From Metridium senile (lineage: Eukaryota > Cnidaria > Anthozoa > Actiniaria > Metridiidae): a stretch of DNA of 64,000 bases. Shown here piece after piece: positions 59,101-64,000 of the stretch. The notes beneath the pieces are model-generated. The model searched no databases and was not told the origin of the DNA. It saw nothing but the letters and a program-made list of their open reading frames with translations. How positions within the stretch are numbered: the stretch's first letter is position 1; every line of letters starts with the position of its first letter. The DNA is taken from the NCBI GenBank assembly GCA_949775045.1, contig OX459097.1:7767685-7831684 (forward strand), in the 5' to 3' direction. The position numbers and the translations under genes were made by a program.

Positions 59101-62100
59101 AACAATCAACTCACCTACGAACCAACCCATTAGTTTACCAATCAATCAACTGGCTTACTACATAACGTACCAACCTGTAGTCGACCAACACATAAACCAG
59201 CCAACTAGCCCACCAATTAACTGAACAACATGACAGATACACTAGCCATGCTACGTATAAATTAACTAACACCCACCAAACAACCTACCAATCAACTAAC
59301 AGATTAACTCAACTTAGTTGTTGATATTTTTCAGAAAGGGAATACAGCTTGTCTGAGTTAGAGAGTCATTTGATGCCTAGCAGACTTTTTGCTCCTGAAG
59401 AAACTAAATGGCGGTTTACATTTTTCAGTGGCATCAACCAAAGCTCTTCCAAAGCACTTGACAACTTGGTTTCTTCCAAACCTCAGGCATATGTGCCTTA
59501 TATACGATATGATATCACTTTCTGCACACCATCATGTAGAGAATTACGGCTTAACGTAAGCACAATTTGATGCTCTCACCCTTCCACTCGTTTTTGATAT
59601 ATCAAAAAAACATTAACAGCTATTTGTTCATTCTTTGTTATTAGGTTTTTATGGTTGTAGACAATGAACATTCAAGCGAATCAGAAACTGTTTACAAAAA
59701 TGCCAAATGTTCTCATGAAATCCACAATGTAATCAAGAAGTCCGGTTCGTCTCCATATTTTTACATCTGTCAGTCGAACAATAGAGTAGCTCTGGTTGAT
59801 ATCTTCGAGCCTTCTGCAAAAGTTGATATTCGCTTGATAACTGAATCAAGTAAGTTTAACTGTTGATATAGACATGCAACATCACCCAGACATCACCCAG
59901 CTACGGTGCCAGATGGGGTACTGATTCTACTAAAAAAAGAAGCTAGATCTTTAACAGTACTCTGTGAGATGTGTCTCTCATGTAAAGCACACAATTTTTT
60001 TTAAATATATCTTAAGGGCCATTTTTCGATTTATTTTGAATGGAACATATTCTCTTAAGCAGAGTTAATTAACTCTGTCTCAAGGCTCACCTTTTCCGCA
60101 AAAGCCTCAGGTTGATTCTTCCATATTTTAGATATCTGTTCACCTTCTATATATATATCGCTTTTAAATTCTTTACCTACAGATTCAGAGTCGTTTTCAG
60201 AAGAAGATGTCATTTACAAAGAAGCGAACCTTCTTTATGAATATGTCAAGATGAACTTGCGCATCACCGAACAGGGAGAAGTTGATCTACCGAGTGAAAA
60301 TTGCCCACCAGACTTTGATGCCCGATATAATCGAACGTCTTATCGGGATACACGTGTATTTTACTCATCTGAAGAAGTAACTATCACAGCTCGGTTATCA
60401 ATGGAAACACACGACTCTGGAAATGACTTGGTATGTAGACCTTTTTGAAATCAAGGGAGATAATTTCTGACGGTGACGTCATGAGATCTTTTCACACTAT
60501 ATATTATTAATAAACTAACATATACTGAACCAGTGTGCGAGTAGGCATGAAATCCCTACGTTGTCCTGGTAAAGTAGACATAAAGGACATCCATGATCTC
60601 TGCAAAGTTGACAGATGACTTATTGCCTCGTGCGTGAGAAAGTTACGTTTCTCGGAAAGACATTTTCTAAAATCCCTTTTCATACTATAAACCTATACAA
60701 GCTATAGTAGCGCAGAAAATGTGATCCTAAATAGCACAATGACACATGGGCTGGTGGCAATGAAGTCCTTGCGTTCTGGGAAGTAGGCATATAGACTACC
60801 CACGGCCCCCTGCGCCACTGGCTTTTTACGTCACGGATTAAAAAGTTTCGAATAAAGAAACAGAAATGTCAACAAACATAATGTGCTAATGTTAGCTACT
60901 CTAGTAAAAAGTTTGTTAACAACGTATATCAAGGGGTCTCTAGCTCGGCAAGAGCCGAAAAGTTTATAGATTTATAGATTTGAATCATCATAACAAAATG
61001 TTTACTCTTTTATAACTTAGGATATTCATTTGGATATTGAAGGTTGCAGCAAAATGACCCCTGATGAAATAATTGATAAAGTACCACGGTTGTTGAGCTG
61101 CGCAAGAGACTTAGCAAGGTACACACATTTGATTGGAATTGTTGAGCGCTCTATCTATACCAGGTCCTGAAAGAACTGTGTTTTAGGGGTGGAGGAATGG
61201 GATTACAAGAACTGGGATCGGACTGGCAATCAAAAAACAAACAATCAAAAATGAATAAGGAATTTGTGGAAAACATTATTTGAGACTTTTGGAATAAAAT
61301 ATTTAAATGTACTGGAAGAGAGTGAAAGAGCAATGTGTCTTCAAATAAATGGGAAAGTAATAGGATACACATAGGACGCGTTTCAAAATAAGCTATGTTA
61401 AGTTTTTACGCACTCCTTAAAATGATTCGATAGTGTAAAATAGATGTTGTGACAAGCCCTTGCTTTCTACTTTAGGAATGACAACCAACAAAAGAAAGTT
61501 GATCAGTGATTTACTTTAAAAAGTAATTTGCATTCCATTCAGTTTCTGGGCCGTATGAAAAGTAACGGCCTATTTTTCTAACCTATAAGAGCACACGTCT
61601 TTAGGTGATTCCTAAAGATTTATGTACATAATGTATGGTTCTAATAGTAATTTATGTTGTTTGCAGGGAAATAACCATCTCTGATGAAAGTAAGTTTATT
61701 TTGCGTAATTCTAAACATTGGTCATTGGTCATGAAGAAGTTACGTGAGGTTAGCGCGCTCTCTCACGTGACTCCAAACGACCAATGACCAATGATGAAGT
61801 AGAATTGGTGTTTCGATAATAAATGGCAATAGGATTTAATTCACGACTGAGCCACATATTTAAAATGCCTTCAATGTTAAATATATATAATACATATAAT
61901 AAGACCAAGTATATTAATTTAAAAATACCACTATATATTTCTATAACAGACGATGAGCCCGATACAGTCCCGCCTGAAATTCTTGCACGTGGTCCACAAG
62001 CACAAAGTGCCTACAGATATGCTTTAAAAAGTGGAAAAGTCAAGAATCATCGCTTGCCAGTTGTTTTGGTAGGTCAATCACGCTCTGGAAAAACAAGCTT

Positions 62101-64000
62101 GCTAAGATCTCTAAATGGTAAGTCTGGTATTGCATTAGTGACATCCATAGATGTGAACACTTCATATATATTTTACTGCATAGAATACACCTAAAATATA
62201 TCAATAATCATCATCATCATCTTCTAGCCGAGGTAGCTCGGACTCCCAAAACCCTGTCCCTCCGTCCGCTTCTATCCTGCATTGCCGCGGGCAGTTCTTC
62301 TGGTAGGCAGCCCGAGTCGTCCCGTAATTGATCGATGTAGGTACGTGCTGGACGATCAACAGAGGTGGTGCCGTGTTTGGGCTGCCATAGTAAGAGATCG
62401 CTGGCCAATTCTTCTTTGCTGCGCCAGCAGTGGCCTGCAAACTGCAGTCTTCTCTCCCTGATGGTTATAGGTATTGGAGGTATAGATCCTTATAGGTCTT
62501 TGTTGGTTTGATGGTCCTTCCAGGAGACATTCAGGGCTGCCCCATTGAATATATCAATAAGATAAGAATATCCTGGATGCCAGAGGTTATAGAATTTTTT
62601 ACGATTAAAAGTATAGTTTCGAGGACTATTACGGGCCAGATTGGAAAAAAGTGTGTAAACTTTATCTGTTTTACCCAATAAAGATCATTATTATTATTAT
62701 TATTATTATGTATGTATTTTGTTTGTTTGGTAGCATCGCTCTGCGACTCGTATTACTCCCTATAATTAAAAGAAAATAAGCCCCTCTGGAACCAGGGTAA
62801 AATAATAATGGACAAGGACGTTGAATCGATGACAACGTCTCCCGACAAGACGATCATTAACATAAACCGGGGAATGAATGAACCAAAAACACTGATAATG
62901 GCTGTCGAAGGGTGCTATTTAACATATTGTTTTTGTTTGTTTAGGGGAGAAATTCAATTTATCAGAGGACAGTACCGTTGGAGCAAAACTTCAGCGTTCT
63001 TTATCAAAGGTAGAAGATGGTGACTGGGAGAAAAACCACAATGACGAAAGCTTGCTGTACAATCAATGTGTAGCTATGGAATTGGCGAAGCATTTGAAGT
63101 TGATGAAACTTGTACCAACGAACACAGACGATCAAGATGATACTGGCTGTGATTTATACGACTATGACAGTAACAGTTTACAGAATAATCAACGAGAATA
63201 TGCTACTGAAGTAGATAGCGCAGAAAATAACACAAGTGCTCGATCAGTAGAACCACGCCCATTACAGCTGCAAGAAGACCCTGAAATGGTAGCTATAGAT
63301 GATAATGCAACACAAATAATGGACAATGTTGAGACCCACGACTCAAACGTCTACCAACACGAACTACCTGATGAAGTTGCGATGCACACAGCACATATTT
63401 TAGAACACCCCGATGCTGAAAACCAAATGGAAAATCACTTATTTTTCCACACAATGGATTTTGCAGGACAGCCGGTCTATAGTGTAACTCATCCAGTGTT
63501 TCTTCCTCCAAAAGGCATATATCTTCTTGTTCACAGTTTAGAAAACGACTTACATGCTCAGGCAACATCCATTGTAAAGACTGGAGCAGTAGAAAGAAAG
63601 ATTGATCACGATCCCATGACAAATATGGACCACTTGAAATTCTGGTTGTCCTTGATTGATGCTAATTCAACGCAGGAAGGAGGTTCCCCTGTCTTTGTGG
63701 TGTCAACACATAAAGATAAACCTTTCGAAGCAGATGTCGAACACACTGGAAGAAAGATTCTCTCAACTCTTACAGAAAAGGACTTTGCACCAGGGCGTCA
63801 CGTCGTTCATAAATTATACACTGTTGACAACACAGTTTCAGGAAGCTCAAGTCTCGAAGATGCTGACATAAAAGAACTTAAAGCACAAATATGCAAAACT
63901 GCCAGGAGTCTTCCACAAATGAATGAGGATATCCCAGTTCGATGGTTGCTTTTTGAAAAGAAACTTAAGCATCTCGTCCGAGATGAGAAGAAAAAGCACG
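47163..64000 (+). CDS. Second KH-Roc-COR gene, cut by the window end
   Basis: Exons: 47163-47180, 47965-48174, 57469-57606, 58084-58219, 59335-59555, 59645-59849, 60183-60430, 61021-61118, 61667-61689, 61950-62117 and 62945-64000 (still open at the edge). Phases match those of the first gene exactly (0,0,0,1,0,1,0,2,1,1), and the joined frame has no stop. It encodes MSADLE, a canonical-looking KH domain, the same unrecognised middle region, and Roc motifs GQSRSGKT, DFAGQ and THKD. The COR and any Death domain lie beyond the window. Residue identity to the first gene is high in exons 3-11, lower in the KH exon and in the acidic Roc insertion. Intron 2 is 9294 bases against 447 in the first gene. 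Confidence 0.85.
47290..47630. repeat. Inverted-repeat block in intron 1
   Basis: CCCTTTGTCGAAGTGGTAGA...GATCG near 47298 is mirrored by CGATCACCCCTACCTCTTGG near 47593. CCTAAAAGGTAC-like units recur four times in between. Non-coding. Confidence 0.6.
47965..48174 (+). CDS. KH exon of the second gene
   Basis: 70 codons. WLHIPQELVGYVVGKGARNL carries the KH helix-GKGx loop-helix pattern, then SETNTYIRT and TYFVIEGE (the beta strands), then an Ala/Leu-rich helix (AKLKLKRCA). The loop reads GKGA where the textbook form is GxxG. This is the better preserved of the two KH exons. Confidence 0.8.
49544..51584. mobile_element. 2-kb element with ATAGCGGAGCTCC ends, copy 1
   Basis: Starts ATAGCGGAGCTCC and ends GGAGCTCCGCTAT (13-bp perfect TIR), with a GC-rich palindrome CGCGGGCCTTCGGCCCGCG just inside the right end. 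Nearly the same sequence follows at 51693-53749. No transposase is seen. The conserved short frame near the right end is best explained by DNA-level conservation. Confidence 0.7.
51693..53749. mobile_element. 2-kb element with ATAGCGGAGCTCC ends, copy 2
   Basis: Same termini and internal order as 49544-51584, with scattered small indels and substitutions. Both copies are preceded by CAAATTAGGTAATACCTA, so the duplication includes flank. Confidence 0.7.
54346..54792. repeat. Imperfect foldback
   Basis: GTACAGAATGCAAAT on the left is mirrored by ATTTGCATTCTGTA on the right, and GTTGACAAGAAATATAACG by CGTTATATTTGTTGTCAAC further in. Non-coding. Confidence 0.6.
55670..56416. mobile_element. TIR element with 22-bp perfect ends
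   Basis: CTTTTAAGGACGGGGCCTAC at the left is exactly mirrored by GTAGGCCCCGTCCTTAAAAG at the right. Paired TTAACTGCCCGGTGACCCC-like internal motifs are also present. No transposase. Confidence 0.75.
57188..57400 (+). mobile_element. tRNA-derived SINE
   Basis: A tRNA-like head (57188-57260) has box A TGGTCGAGTGGTC and box B GGGTTCGAGTCCC, but a poorly paired acceptor stem and no clean anticodon arm. A non-tRNA body follows to about 57400. It lies in intron 2, just before exon 57469-57606. Confidence 0.55.
58230..58750. repeat. Repeat-rich part of intron 4
   Basis: Contains a poly-G run at about 58367-58382 and repeated ACCCTATCCCAGACC-like units (58420-58690). A short inverted pair (CATTCCCAGGAAAGTGAATT / AATTCACTCTCCTGAGAATG) lies at 58238-58353. 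Non-coding. Confidence 0.65.
58760..59310. repeat. CAAC-rich minisatellite in intron 4
   Basis: ACCAACCAACTAGCC-type units, homologous to the array in intron 4 of the first gene (32825-33090) but about twice as long. Confidence 0.8.
61713..61795. mobile_element. Short hairpin in intron 9
   Basis: CATTGGTCATTGGTC is mirrored by GACCAATGACCAATG around a CACGTGA-like centre. Intron 9 of the first gene (135 bases) lacks it. Confidence 0.7.
61950..62117 (+). CDS. P-loop exon of the Roc domain, second gene
   Basis: Four codons longer than its paralogue at the start (NDEPDTVPPE against NHVPPE). Walker A GQSRSGKT is intact, at about residues 474-481. Confidence 0.85.
62205..62560 (-). pseudogene. 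LINE 3'-terminal fragment in intron 10
   Basis: A minus-strand frame reads PKHGTTSVDRPARTYIDQLR and LPEELPAAMQDRSG, the common C-terminal end of RTE/CR1-like non-LTR elements. An (ATG)n run follows at 62208-62220 as its tail. Only about 100 codons remain. Confidence 0.75.
62572..62798. mobile_element. Fragmented copy of the 24479-25101 element, with LINE-like tail
   Basis: TCCTGGATGCCAGAGGTT, TTTCGAGGACTATT and GCCCCTCTGGAACCAGGGTA match both ends of the element at 24479-25101. CCCAATAAAGATC plus (ATT)n inside looks like a LINE tail, so the copy is broken or nested. Confidence 0.6.
62945..64000 (+). CDS. Main Roc-COR exon, second gene (partial)
   Basis: Open to the last base of the window. 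Switch-I-like STVG, an acidic insertion differing from the first gene, DFAGQPVYSV, THKDK and the start of COR (VRWLLFEKKLKHL). The exon is expected to continue for about 500 bases beyond the window. Confidence 0.85.

Overview
The window looks like nuclear DNA of a marine invertebrate animal. It has small exons with GT-AG introns, pol III tRNA-like units, a Ty3/Gypsy element, several non-LTR retrotransposon fragments, many inverted-repeat elements, and a Roc-COR-Death protein family that is typically expanded in cnidarians and other non-vertebrate animals. A cnidarian (anthozoan-like) source is my best guess, but no gene here proves it. About 80% of the window is introns and repeats, and most of the long open frames are microsatellite or repeat artefacts. 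Layout: (1) 1-3.4 kb is a cluster of direct and inverted copies of one repeat family with a tRNA-Thr-like unit. (2) 3.7-9.5 kb, minus strand, holds seven coding exons that join in frame and resemble the meiotic DNA-break factor MEI4; its introns are filled with minisatellites. (3) 9.5-13.4 kb shows no gene, only repeats. (4) 13.8-18.2 kb is a minus-strand Ty3/Gypsy retrotransposon with identical 127-bp LTRs and one long gag-pol frame lacking part of the integrase; it lies between two copies of a 425-bp host segment. (5) 18.7-29.0 kb is non-coding apart from an orphan first exon, a LINE fragment and several TIR elements. (6) 29.1-42.7 kb, plus strand, is a complete 16-exon gene that I assembled with consistent splice phases (1373 codons): a KH RNA-binding domain, an unrecognised region of about 350 residues, a Roc GTPase with COR, and a C-terminal Death domain. 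(7) 43-47 kb is satellite and repeat DNA, including a hammerhead-ribozyme-like motif. (8) From 47.16 kb to the window end is a second, paralogous KH-Roc-COR gene with the same exon phases, cut off by the window edge inside the Roc/COR exon; its intron 2 has grown to 9.3 kb by nested insertions. The two paralogues, plus a third copy of the promoter and first exon at 21.9 kb, form a tandem array. Joining an RNA-binding KH domain to a Roc-COR GTPase and a Death domain suggests a signalling scaffold that could sense RNA and recruit Death-domain partners. That function is inference; the domain order and exon structure are read directly from the sequence.
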